Origin: Clostridiales bacterium
GTDB lineage: Bacteria > Bacillota > Clostridia > Lachnospirales > Lachnospiraceae
DNA length: 44,202 nt
Assembly: GCA_012520645.1 (NCBI GenBank)
Contig: JAAYNV010000041.1
Coordinates: 1-44,202 of the forward strand
Direction of reading: 5' to 3'
In this document: positions 25,242-33,400 of the stretch, piece after piece
Layout: the number at the start of each line of letters is the position of its first letter
Numbering within the stretch: position 1 is the first letter of the stretch
Position numbers and translations under genes: made by a program
The notes under the pieces: model-generated
The model's database searches: none
The model's input: the letters and a program-made list of their open reading frames with translations, nothing else
Told to the model about the DNA's origin: nothing

Positions 25242-25703
25242 TTATACACTTTCCATACGTTTTAACAGCTTTACAAAAATACTGCTGTCCATTCCTTCTG
25301 CAAACGCCTTGTCCAGACAATGTACGATAAATTCATCTTCCTCCAAAGAAGCGGTAATGGTCCCCGGCGTCAGTGTGATGGAATTTGCCAGTACAACCTT
25401 TGCCGTCTTCGTTTTTAAATCCGTCTTAAACCGTATGATCACAGGCTCCGGTTCATATTTAGATGAAAGAATAAGCTTTACAACCGACATATTGGCTTTT
25501 ACGATTTCTACGATCAAAATACCTATGTACTGCAAAATATAACCTGTTTTTTTAAAAACAATCCAATCCCGCTTTGGACTGTAATCCATAAATTTACATA
25601 CAAAAGCATACATCAGAGCTGAAATTACAACACCAAACAATACAATTTCCAATGTTATTCTTCCATTTAGTATAATCCACAAAAGAAAGAAAATAATATA
25701 CAA
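25242..25703 (-). CDS. mrpE: MrpE subunit, first gene of the antiporter operon
   Basis: 153 residues: two N-terminal membrane helices, then a soluble domain. It has the MrpE signature VVLANSITLTPGTITASLEE and a preceding KIVKANMSVVKLIL-like region. TTG start (25703) with a GGTG element upstream; no ATG lies near the N-terminus. It begins only about 30 bases after the trxA terminator hairpin, leaving little room for a separate promoter. Confidence 0.85.
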   Translation of the reverse strand: MYIIFFLLWIILNGRITLEIVLFGVVISALMYAFVCKFMDYSPKRDWIVFKKTGYILQYIGILIVEIVKANMSVVKLILSSKYEPEPVIIRFKTDLKTKTAKVVLANSITLTPGTITASLEEDEFIVHCLDKAFAEGMDSSIFVKLLKRMESV

Positions 25704-25724
25704 CTATCCACACCCCATTCCTGA

Positions 25725-25776
25725 TAAAAAACACCGCCTTAAAACACAAGCATTTTTCATGACTGTGCAAGGCGGT
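25725..25776. terminator. bidirectional-looking terminator between trxA and mrpE
   Basis: ACCGCCTT (25733-25740) pairs with AAGGCGGT (25769-25776), with inner GCACA/TGTGT pairs. A run of T follows on each strand (six T after 25776 on the plus strand; six A at 25725-25730 giving U on the minus transcript). It should end trxA transcription. Confidence 0.8.
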
Positions 25777-25787
25777 TTTTTCCTTTC

Positions 25788-26105
25788 TTATTTCAGAAAA
25801 GCTTTACACTTTTCCTCTAATTGTTTTTTATCCGCTCCAATGAGTCTGTCCACAATTTCTCCATTCTGAAAAAACAGGAAGGCAGGAACATTTCTGACAC
25901 CGTAACCCAAAGCAAGCTGCTGATTTTCTCCTGCATCCAATTTACCAATCTTTATTTTTCCGTCATATTCCTCTGCAAGTGCCTCAATGACCGGAGCAAT
26001 CATTTTGCACGGACCGCACCAATCCGCAAAAAAATCCACCAGAACCGGAAGCTCTGACTTTAATACCTCTGCTTCAAAATTTTCTGCATTAAAATGATAT
26101 GCCAT
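25788..26105 (-). CDS. trxA: thioredoxin
   Basis: 105 residues, full length. Active site WCGPC at about residues 29-33 within VDFFADWCGPCKMIAPVIEA, buried Asp upstream, and the cis-Pro in NVPAFLFF. It is the cytoplasmic disulfide reductant. AGAGGGA precedes the ATG. Downstream hairpin terminates it; trmB lies 24 bases upstream on the same strand, so the two may be co-transcribed. Confidence 0.95.
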   Translation of the reverse strand: MAYHFNAENFEAEVLKSELPVLVDFFADWCGPCKMIAPVIEALAEEYDGKIKIGKLDAGENQQLALGYGVRNVPAFLFFQNGEIVDRLIGADKKQLEEKCKAFLK

Positions 26106-26129
26106 AACGATCCCTCTTTCCTTTTTATT

Positions 26130-26768
26130 TTATCGATAAATAATATATTTGCAGATGGGATTTCCCAGTGCCGAAAATTTTTCCTCGTACTCTGTCATGA
26201 TATTTCCCTCTGCCATTTCTGCATCATGGTGCAGATCATACGTAATCTTTTCTGCCTTCCACCCTGCAGGTTCAAGCTCCTCCACCGCAAAATCAAACAA
26301 ACCTCTGTTATCCGTCTTAAATTCGATCCGTCCATCCTTTTTCAGAATCTTATCAAATCGTGCCAGAAATTCTCTGGAAGGAAGCCTTCTCTTCGCATGT
26401 CTGTCCTTAGGCCATGGATCTGAGAAATTTAAATATATTTTATCCACTTCTCCCGGTGAAAATACATCCTCCAGCTCTTTTGCATCAATACATAAGAATT
26501 TCAGATTGCTCCGTTGCTCTTCTTCCATCTTCTGAAGTGCCCGAAGCAATACACTGGAATAACGTTCTATTCCGATATAATTCACTTCCGGGTTTTTACC
26601 GGCAAGCTCCATTAGAAACTTACCTTTTCCCATTCCAACCTCAATTCGGATCGGATTCGTATTTCCAAAAACAGAAGACCAGTTTCCTTTCTTTTCCTGC
26701 GCATTTTCTATCACAAATTCACTTTCCCGGATAGCCTCTTGAGCACCCGGTATGTTTCTCAATCTCAT
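26130..26768 (-). CDS. trmB: tRNA (guanine-N7)-methyltransferase
   Basis: 212 residues. TrmB pattern: the SAM-binding RIEVGMGKGKFLMELA near residue 42, IGIERYSSVLLRAL, the catalytic-region LNFSDPWPKDRHAKRRL, and FKTDNRGLFDFAVEEL with the C-terminal MTEYEEKF. It methylates guanosine 46 in the tRNA variable loop using S-adenosylmethionine. Start supported by AGGAAAG upstream. Confidence 0.95.
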   Translation of the reverse strand: MRLRNIPGAQEAIRESEFVIENAQEKKGNWSSVFGNTNPIRIEVGMGKGKFLMELAGKNPEVNYIGIERYSSVLLRALQKMEEEQRSNLKFLCIDAKELEDVFSPGEVDKIYLNFSDPWPKDRHAKRRLPSREFLARFDKILKKDGRIEFKTDNRGLFDFAVEELEPAGWKAEKITYDLHHDAEMAEGNIMTEYEEKFSALGNPICKYIIYR

Positions 26769-26939
26769 ACTTTTCTTTCCTATCAGACAAATTTTCTTAA
26801 TCTTTTCTCATTTTACACCAGTTTATACAAAAAGAAAAGAGCTGACTGATTTCAAAAAATTTTGTTTTTCTTTCTGTTTTTTTCTTTAAAAATAGTGTAT
26901 CATAGAAAGTGATTATTTATAAAACAGGGGTACATATTT

Positions 26940-28433
26940 ATGAAGTATACGACACGAAAACGGAAATTTTCGAAAGTTGTTTCCGTTTTTTTGATTGCTT
27001 ATACCGTTGCATCCAATACGCTTACTGCCTTTGCAACGGATTTTAATGCAGAAGCGGAAGCCAGAAAGGGACTGGCTATTCAATCCAACTCCATCGAAAA
27101 CTGGCCGTCCGGTCCCGCCATCGGGGCAGAAGGTGCAATCCTTATGGAAGCCAACACCGGAACCATTCTTTATGCAAAAAATATACACGAACATCTTTAT
27201 CCTGCCAGTACGACCAAGATTCTGACCGCGCTGGTAGCTGCGGAAAACAGCTCCATGGATGATGATGTGACCTATTCCCATGAAGCAGTGTTCAGTATCG
27301 AAAGAGGTTCTTCCAATATGGGTATGGATGTCGGCGAGGTCATTACAATGGAACAGTCTCTCTACGGTCTGCTCGTCAATTCTGCCAACGAAGCTGCCAA
27401 TGCCATTGCAGAGCATGTGGCAGGTGACATTCCTTCCTTTGTGGATATGATGAATGCCAAAGCAAAGGAACTGGGCTGTAAGGATTCTAATTTTGTTACG
27501 ACCAACGGTCTGCATGATGACAATCACTACACCTCCCCTTATGACCTTGCTTTGATTGCAAAAGCTTTTTTTGACAATGAGCTGTTAGCAAAGATGTCCG
27601 GAACAGCCACCTACTATATACCGCAGAGCCCGACACAGCCGGATGATGACCTGTACTGTAATACACATAACAAGATGTTGATAAGCAACAAATATAAAAT
27701 GGATTCCTATATCGGTGGAAAAACCGGTTATACCACGGTTGCCAGACAGACACTGGTTTCCTGTGCACAACAGGATGGCATGAAATTAATCTGTGTCATT
27801 ATGAAAGAGGAGTCACCGAACCAGTTCCAGGATACTGTGGATTTGTTCAACTATGGTTTTGAAAATTTCCAGATTTACAATGTTTCGGAAAATGAAACAA
27901 AGTATACCATGGACAACTCCGATTTTTTTACAACGGATAATGATATTTTCGGAAATTCAAAACCGATTCTTTCCCTCAATACGGAGGATTGTATTGTTCT
28001 CCCAAAAACAGCTTTGTTCTCGGATGCACAGTCCGAGCTGTCCTATGATTCCGAAAAAGAGCCTTCTGTTGCTACGATCTCCTATACCTATAACAGACAA
28101 CCGGTAGGACAGGCTACTATTGATCTTGCTTATATCAAAGATGAAATATTTGATTTTTCAAGTCTGTCCGTAAATGATACGGAAACAGAGATCGAAGGCA
28201 ACAAAGAAAATGTAATCTTTGTTAATGTAAAGAAAATTATTTTATGGGTACTGGGTATTTCCGGCATACTCATTCTCCTGTTTATTCTGTTTTCCTTTAT
28301 TCGAAGCTACAGTTTCAATCGAAAAAGAAGAACTCGGAGAAAATCGGTCACTCTAAGGAAACAGCGCAGACGGCCAAAACGCCGCAGACGAAATTACTAT
28401 TATGATGATGACCGCAGAGGATGGTTTCGCTAA
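26940..28433 (+). CDS. D-alanyl-D-alanine carboxypeptidase (PBP5/DacF type)
   Basis: 497 residues. A signal peptide covers residues 1-32 (ending TAFATDF). The penicillin-binding motifs of peptidase S11 are present: SxxK as ASTTKILTAL, SxN as LLVNSANEAAN, and KTG as YIGGKTGYTT. The C-terminal PBP5-like beta domain is followed by a membrane helix near residue 430 and then about 55 residues extremely rich in arginine and lysine, ending in a tyrosine/aspartate stretch. It removes the terminal D-Ala from peptidoglycan stem peptides. A C-terminal anchor with a basic cytoplasmic tail is not typical of DacF and is a notable variant. Confidence 0.9.
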   Translation: MKYTTRKRKFSKVVSVFLIAYTVASNTLTAFATDFNAEAEARKGLAIQSNSIENWPSGPAIGAEGAILMEANTGTILYAKNIHEHLYPASTTKILTALVAAENSSMDDDVTYSHEAVFSIERGSSNMGMDVGEVITMEQSLYGLLVNSANEAANAIAEHVAGDIPSFVDMMNAKAKELGCKDSNFVTTNGLHDDNHYTSPYDLALIAKAFFDNELLAKMSGTATYYIPQSPTQPDDDLYCNTHNKMLISNKYKMDSYIGGKTGYTTVARQTLVSCAQQDGMKLICVIMKEESPNQFQDTVDLFNYGFENFQIYNVSENETKYTMDNSDFFTTDNDIFGNSKPILSLNTEDCIVLPKTALFSDAQSELSYDSEKEPSVATISYTYNRQPVGQATIDLAYIKDEIFDFSSLSVNDTETEIEGNKENVIFVNVKKIILWVLGISGILILLFILFSFIRSYSFNRKRRTRRKSVTLRKQRRRPKRRRRNYYYDDDRRGWFR

Positions 28434-28446
28434 ACCTCTAAACGTT

Positions 28447-29346
28447 TTAATCGCAAAGTGCAGTCCGGCTTCTAAGCCGGACTGTTATTTCATGACTGAC
28501 ACAAGAGAGGTACCCGAATAAATCACCATCCGCAATTCTTCCCGACATCAGACGGATAATATTTCGTACCTGTCTTTCTGTTTCTTCTTCCGTTTCCTGT
28601 ATGAGTGCAGCATTGATTTGATATCTGTCCTCCTCAGACACCCGAAGAGACAGACAGGAGCGGTCCGCCAAAAAGCATTCGATCGAACGAAACAATACCT
28701 CATAACATATATTTCCCATAAAGATATTACTATAGTCTTCACAGATTTCCTCTAAAAGCTCTGCTACAGCCTGTCTGTCAAATGCCGTAAGAAATTTCTT
28801 TTCATATTCCAAATTCTGTACATATTCATAAATCAGATCAACTCCACAGTATTTTGAAATACTCATATAAAGATCAGGATAATCTAATGTGAGAATATGA
28901 TTCTGCGGAGAGAATTTTGGATCATAGTATAAAAAAAATCCGGGCAGCCCCTTTAAAACCGTATCCCTGTAATTTTTACAGCCAAAATCTTCAAATTCTG
29001 CAATAAGCCTCTCGTATTTTTCCTTTGTACACAGTACCTTATCGACTACCTTTTGATATCCCTTTTTATAAATTTTACGGGCATCCTCTTTTGATTCTTC
29101 CATGATGCCAAGCCCTTTTTCTTCTTCATTCCTTTTTGAAGCTTCATTAAACCACGTCGGCATCTTCCACGGATTATCACTGATCAGCTCTTCTCTCATA
29201 CAGTAGCAGACCGCTTCCATCAGCATTTCCGCCGTTTCATAGGTCACAGAACTGCTTTCCCTGGAAGTATATTTTTCCGTAAGCTCTGCTGCCAAAGGTA
29301 ACAGATCTTCCATTTTAAATCCCAGTTTTTCCATATTCATTTTCAT
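28447..29346 (-). CDS. DUF6179 family protein
   Basis: 299 residues, predicted soluble and mostly helical, acidic. No catalytic motif is recognisable. I recall this as the DUF6179 family, found in Lachnospiraceae next to DUF6323, without a known function. Its ATG overlaps the stop of the DUF6323 gene (ATGA), and AAGGAG lies eleven bases upstream, so the two are translated together. The last eight codons encode a palindromic stretch that doubles as the terminator of the convergent carboxypeptidase gene. Confidence 0.6.
   Translation of the reverse strand: MKMNMEKLGFKMEDLLPLAAELTEKYTSRESSSVTYETAEMLMEAVCYCMREELISDNPWKMPTWFNEASKRNEEEKGLGIMEESKEDARKIYKKGYQKVVDKVLCTKEKYERLIAEFEDFGCKNYRDTVLKGLPGFFLYYDPKFSPQNHILTLDYPDLYMSISKYCGVDLIYEYVQNLEYEKKFLTAFDRQAVAELLEEICEDYSNIFMGNICYEVLFRSIECFLADRSCLSLRVSEEDRYQINAALIQETEEETERQVRNIIRLMSGRIADGDLFGYLSCVSHEITVRLRSRTALCD
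28461..28484 (+). terminator. terminator of the carboxypeptidase gene, inside the convergent CDS
   Basis: CAGTCCGGCT-TCTA-AGCCGGACTG, a perfect 10-bp stem followed by TTATTT. It lies 27 bases past the carboxypeptidase stop and within the last codons of the DUF6179 gene on the other strand. Confidence 0.8.
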
Positions 29347-29885
29347 CCCCAGAATAACTCCTTTACCACACTATAATACAGTTCATCATCCCAACGTTTT
29401 TCTTCACTCAGCTTTTCATACTCCCCTCTTCCCTGAGAAGCAGCATATCCCCCGTAGCCGTCCCGGACAAGAAATGCAAACCGCGGAAGGCAGGTATCTT
29501 CCAGATAAGATACATCTCCCATACAAACAGTTTCAAACTGTTCCTTCATAAAGTTTAGCAGTTCATCATCGGAGAGCTTATCCCCTGTTTCATTTTTGAA
29601 TTCATAAAAAATATCCTGAAGTCTTTCCATAGTTTCCAGATAATTATTCTGGTCGATATACTGAGAATCACAGAAGGTATAAAGCAGCTTATCCAAAATA
29701 CTGTTTCCAAATTCGACTCTTCTGTACTTTTTCAGGCTCTTTTTGTGACAGACAGAAAGCTCTTCTGCCTCCTTTTGTGTCAGAGATAATCCATATTTTT
29801 CCGTTATCCTGTTACAGGAAAGCAGCTTTCCTATTTCCATCTTACTGCTCTCATTTAATATCAGCTCATACATCTTCTTTTCCAT
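29343..29885 (-). CDS. DUF6323 family protein
   Basis: 180 residues, soluble, helical and charged. I recall this as DUF6323, an uncharacterised Lachnospiraceae family always near DUF6179. Recognisable features are the N-terminal MYELILNESSKMEIGKLL, a repeated Leu-rich helix pattern (YGLSLTQKEAEELSVCHKKS) and a cysteine-containing tail. No membrane segments or signal peptide. GAGGG precedes the ATG. The exonuclease gene lies 116 bases upstream on the same strand, separated by a terminator-like hairpin. Confidence 0.6.
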   Translation of the reverse strand: MEKKMYELILNESSKMEIGKLLSCNRITEKYGLSLTQKEAEELSVCHKKSLKKYRRVEFGNSILDKLLYTFCDSQYIDQNNYLETMERLQDIFYEFKNETGDKLSDDELLNFMKEQFETVCMGDVSYLEDTCLPRFAFLVRDGYGGYAASQGRGEYEKLSEEKRWDDELYYSVVKELFWG

Positions 29886-30001
29886 TCTGCCCTCTACTCC
29901 CCCTTTTTGGTTTCATTTTTTGATATTAACTACAGATCCGTTTCACCATGAATGATATGATTCAAGCTGTGGAGACTCATTATACATCTCTGCCAATATC
30001 G

Positions 30002-31054
30002 TTACAAGTCTTGAAAAATTGGGCATTTTGTGGTAATATAACAATAGAAATGAGGCAGAAAATTTGATTTTTCTGCCCCATTTTTTATTCCGTATAGTTT
30101 TAAATTACTTTTTTTCTCCTGCTTCCTTTTTTGCCGCCTTATCTCACTTGCGTGCTCTTTACGACTACGGATTTTTACTACGTCTTCCTCGGATATAAGC
30201 TTTAATGTCTTTACTACATAAACCTTGTCGTTTTCACTTTTCCGAATACGGATTTTTCCTTTCATATAACCATGCTCATTACAATAGGAAACACAGTAAT
30301 AATGTTTTCCGTTCGGAGTAAACCATTTGATCTTCTTCTTCAGACTCTTCTTACAAAGGTAACAGCGGGTACTTGCTACCTCACGATCCATCATTGCCTC
30401 TGTTTTATCTTCAAATTCACGGGAAATATACTTTGCGTATTTATCAAATACTACATAGACTTCCTCTTCTCTGGTTTTCGGTGTAGTGAATATATCATAA
30501 GAAACCATCTTTTCAACTTCCGGTGTAATACAATTCAGCACCTTAGCTGTATAGTAGGCATCACTAAATGCACGATGAAATGGTATATCCTTTTCCAGAT
30601 TCAAAAAATCCACTGCATACTCTAAGGAACGTCTGGATTTACTGTCCTCAAAAGCAATACTGAACAGCTTTTGTACATCCAAAAAAGCAAAAGGTCCTTC
30701 CGCCAACGGCTCCATTTCATAATAGCGCATATTTCTCTGCAGTTCTGTCAAATCGAGCGGTCCCCAGGTACAAAATATATAATCTTCGCCACACCACGAT
30801 ATAAACTTTTCTGCTATTTCTTTAAAAGGTTTTCCCTTTTCCAACTCCTGCATTTCCAGATGGATCAGTTTACTTGTAATACGATGGAGCTCTTTATAGA
30901 CTACCGGCTTTATCAACTCGTTAAATTCATCTGTCATTCTTTTGTCACTGTTTAATTTTATTGCACCTATTTCTATGACCTCGAACGGAATCTGTGGATT
31001 TGTATTATGCTCATTTCCCTGATTCCATTCCAGATCCATAATGATGTAGTTCAT
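30002..31054 (-). CDS. DEDDh 3'-5' exonuclease with C-terminal zinc motif; probable frameshifted end
   Basis: 350 residues as read. Residues 1-185 form an RNase T/DnaQ-type exonuclease domain: YIIMDLEWNQ (Asp, Glu), a middle Asp in WGPLDLTELQ, and HRAFSDAYYT (His, Asp), the DEDDh set of the KapD-like group. The C-terminal part carries Cys-x2-Cys and Cys-x3-Cys (YLCKK, YYCVSYC), suggesting a small zinc ribbon, then a very basic helix. The last 33 residues run through a 13-bp terminator hairpin. Adding one base to the seven-T run at 30109-30115 would end the gene at TAA 30105-30107 just before that hairpin, so the extension is probably artefactual or recent. Nucleic acid substrate unknown. Confidence 0.8.
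   Translation of the reverse strand: MNYIIMDLEWNQGNEHNTNPQIPFEVIEIGAIKLNSDKRMTDEFNELIKPVVYKELHRITSKLIHLEMQELEKGKPFKEIAEKFISWCGEDYIFCTWGPLDLTELQRNMRYYEMEPLAEGPFAFLDVQKLFSIAFEDSKSRRSLEYAVDFLNLEKDIPFHRAFSDAYYTAKVLNCITPEVEKMVSYDIFTTPKTREEEVYVVFDKYAKYISREFEDKTEAMMDREVASTRCYLCKKSLKKKIKWFTPNGKHYYCVSYCNEHGYMKGKIRIRKSENDKVYVVKTLKLISEEDVVKIRSRKEHASEIRRQKRKQEKKSNLKLYGIKNGAEKSNFLPHFYCYITTKCPIFQDL
30050..30081. terminator. terminator hairpin behind the exonuclease gene
   Basis: A 13-bp stem with one G-U pair and a six-base loop; on the minus strand it opens ATGGGGCAGAAAA and closes TTTTCTGCCTCAT, with an A-run before it and TTTCTATTG after. A clean T-run follows on the plus strand. Confidence 0.6.
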
Positions 31055-31152
31055 ATCGTATACCTCATTTTATAGCTTTATCGGACTTTCCGCGCCGGGA
31101 AAAACTATCTTTTTTGGTATTATATCATGAATCACAGTTTGATGTATATGAC

Positions 31153-31175
31153 ATATAATGATAACAGATATTCTG
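31153..31175 (+). promoter_or_regulatory. possible -10 region and iron-regulator site before feoA
   Basis: TATAAT (31154-31159) runs into ATAATGATAACAGATATTC, which resembles one half of a Fur box (TGATAA) but has a poor second half. No convincing -35 was found. Iron control of feo genes is usual, so the site is plausible but weak. Confidence 0.25.
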
Positions 31176-31191
31176 TTTTGGTGGGATTTTG

Positions 31192-31458
31192 ATGTCTTTG
31201 GACGAATTGAAACCGGGAGAAAGCTGTATTGTTATAAAAAATCTATCAAAAGGAAGTATACGCCGCCGCTTTCAGGATATTGGTCTGATCAAAGGAACCT
31301 CTGTTACCTGTCTTCATGCAAGTCCTCCCGGCGATCCCTGTGCCTATTTAATCCGGGGTGCCGTCATTGCAATCCGTAAAAAGGACAGTTGTTCTATTCT
31401 GGTTCAAATATCAACTCAATCATCAGCATCCTGTCCGAAGGGAGAAAACGGTTTATGA
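31192..31458 (+). CDS. feoA: ferrous iron transport protein A
   Basis: 88 residues from ATG 31192 (GGTGGGA upstream; an in-frame TTG at 31189 is adjacent). The SH3-like FeoA fold pattern is present: LDELKPGESCIVIKNLSKGS, RRRFQDIGLIKGTSV and YLIRGAVIAIRKKD. FeoA is a small cytoplasmic partner of FeoB needed for Fe(II) uptake. Its TGA overlaps the feoB ATG by the ATGA arrangement, so translation is coupled. Confidence 0.9.
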   Translation: MSLDELKPGESCIVIKNLSKGSIRRRFQDIGLIKGTSVTCLHASPPGDPCAYLIRGAVIAIRKKDSCSILVQISTQSSASCPKGENGL

Positions 31459-33358
31459 TCTTAAGAAAAAGAAAAGAAGATAAAATCATTGCACTTGCAG
31501 GAAATCCAAACGTTGGAAAAAGTACTGTTTTTAATGCTTTAACCGGACTCCACCAACATACCGGAAACTGGTCTGGAAAAACAGTTGGTACGGCGTGGGG
31601 CTATGGCAGAGAAACAAACAGTCCTTATCTTTTTGTCGATCTTCCTGGTACTTATTCTTTGTATGCGCATTCTGAAGAGGAAGTGGTTGCAAGAAATTAT
31701 ATCTGTTCCGGCGAAGCGGACTTGATACTGATCATATGTGATGCAGTCTCTCTTCAAAAAAATCTAAACCTTACGCTGCAAATTCTAAATGTCACAAAAA
31801 AGGCTATTCTGATTATAAATCTAATGGATGAAGCAGAAAAAAAGAATATTTACATAGATCTGAATAAAATATCCGAATGCTTATCGATTCCGGTTATTGG
31901 AATCTGCGCCAGACAAAAGGACTGCTGCAGACAAATTTTATCGGAATTGGACAAATATTTTGGAACTCATCCTAAACATAAATTAAAACAGCAGGATTCT
32001 ACTATCACTCAATTCTGTATATGTCATTCCGATGCTTTGGATTCTGAACAATCTGCTGCACTTTGTATACAAAAGCAGAGGAAATTTTTATAAAGACAGT
32101 AAAACAAGATTGTGATGATAATAGTAAAAATACTTCTTTTTCTTGTAAAAGTAAAATAGATAAATTTCTGACCGGAAAACTGACCGGCTATCCGATTATG
32201 TTATTATTTCTTGTTTTTATTTTCTGGCTGACGATAACCGGAGCAAACTATCCCTCTGCCCTTCTCTCCCGGATTTTTACCGGACTGGGTGAAAAGCTGT
32301 CCAGTTTATTTATTATTTTTCATGCACCGGACTGGCTGCATGGAATGTTGATAGATGGCGTTTACCGTGTACTTTCCTGGGTTGTTTCCGTTATGCTTCC
32401 TCCTATGGCGATTTTTTTTCCGCTTTTCACATTGCTGGAAGATTCCGGTTTTCTGCCCCGCATTGCCTACAATCTGGACCGACCCTTTCAAAAATGCCGT
32501 GCCTGCGGTAAACAGGCTCTCTGCATGTGTATGGGATTTGGCTGCAATGCAGCAGGTGTGACAGGCTGCCGTATCATAGATTCACCAAGAGAACGGCTGA
32601 TTGCAATTTTAACCAACAGTTTTGTCCCATGTAATGGCCGCTTTCCAACCCTAATTGCTCTTTTAACGATGTTTTTTATTACATCGGAAAATAATATTCT
32701 GAATACATTTTCCTGTTCCCTTTTTCTGACCCTTTTTATTTTACTTGGAATACTGATGACTTTTTTTATATCATGGTTATTATCCAGAACACTATTAAAA
32801 GGACTTCCTTCTGCCTTTATACTGGAACTTCCTCCCTATCGCCTTCCGCAGATCAAAAAAGTACTGATTCGTTCTGTCTTTGACCGGACTGTGTTTGTAT
32901 TAAAGCGTGCTGTTATTGTTGCAGCACCTGCCGGACTTTTTCTATGGATCATGGCCAATATAGAAATACAAAATAATACCCTTCTCTCCTGCTTCACCGG
33001 ATTACTGGATCCATTCGGAAAACTGCTTGGAATGGATGGAACGATACTTTCAGCATTTATTCTTGGATTTCCGGCCAATGAGATTGTTATGCCGATCATT
33101 CTGATGTCCTATTTATCACAGGGAACTTTGGTGGAAATTAATGATTTGAACAGCTTAAAAGAAATATTGATATCAAATGGGTGGAATCTGGCAACAGCGC
33201 TTCATGTCATGATCTTTTCACTTTTTCACTGGCCCTGCTCCACTACATTGATTACCATTCATAAAGAAACCGGAAGTTTGAAATGGACTGCACTTGCTTT
33301 TCTGCTTCCGACACTAATTGGAATTGTTATTTGTTTTATTTTAACACTATTATTTTAA
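31455..33358 (+). pseudogene. feoB: FeoB ferrous iron transporter, one -1 frameshift
   Basis: Two overlapping frames. The first (31455-32093) holds the G domain: ALAGNPNVGKSTVFNALTG (G1), TGNWSGKTVG (G2), FVDLPGTYSL (G3) and IINLMDEAE (G4). The second, from about 32066 to 33358, holds the membrane part: KLTGYPIMLLFLVFIFWLTI, the GFGCNAAGVTGCRIIDSPRE gate and a Nucleoside_recog repeat. Adding one base, best to the four A at 32071-32074 (giving QKAEEIFIK), joins them into about 634 residues, the normal size for this Clostridia FeoB branch. It is inactive as read, unless the shift is an assembly error. The stop lies two bases from the tRNA fragment. Confidence 0.85.
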
Positions 33359-33360
33359 CT

Positions 33361-33400
33361 GCTCCCAGTAGGAATCGAACCTACAACTAGCCCTTAGGAG
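33361..33400 (-). tRNA. 3' half of a tRNA-Arg(CCT), probable att scar
   Basis: Minus strand from 33400: anticodon loop CTCCTAA (anticodon CCT), GGGCT, four-base variable loop, T arm GTAGG-TTCGATT-CCTAC, and acceptor strand TGGGAGC with discriminator A. The 5' half (D arm, 5' acceptor strand, 5' anticodon stem) is missing; the bases upstream do not pair with GGGCT. A tRNA 3' half beginning at the anticodon loop is the typical footprint left by tyrosine-recombinase integration. Not a functional tRNA. Confidence 0.75.

Noticed and set aside
16015-25703. Complex I or membrane hydrogenase operon
   Set aside because: None of the peripheral-arm subunits (NuoB/C/D/E/F/G/I or hydrogenase large/small subunits) nor NuoH/NuoJ-type genes are present; E/F/G and MrpB identify an Mrp/Mbh-type module.
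31455-33358. Programmed -1 frameshift in feoB
   Set aside because: The junction (CAAAAGC) is not a standard slippery heptamer and no downstream pseudoknot is evident; a lost base is simpler, given the other homopolymer breaks.
33361-33400. Complete tRNA-Arg gene
   Set aside because: The 5' acceptor strand, D arm and 5' anticodon stem are absent; only the 3' half folds.
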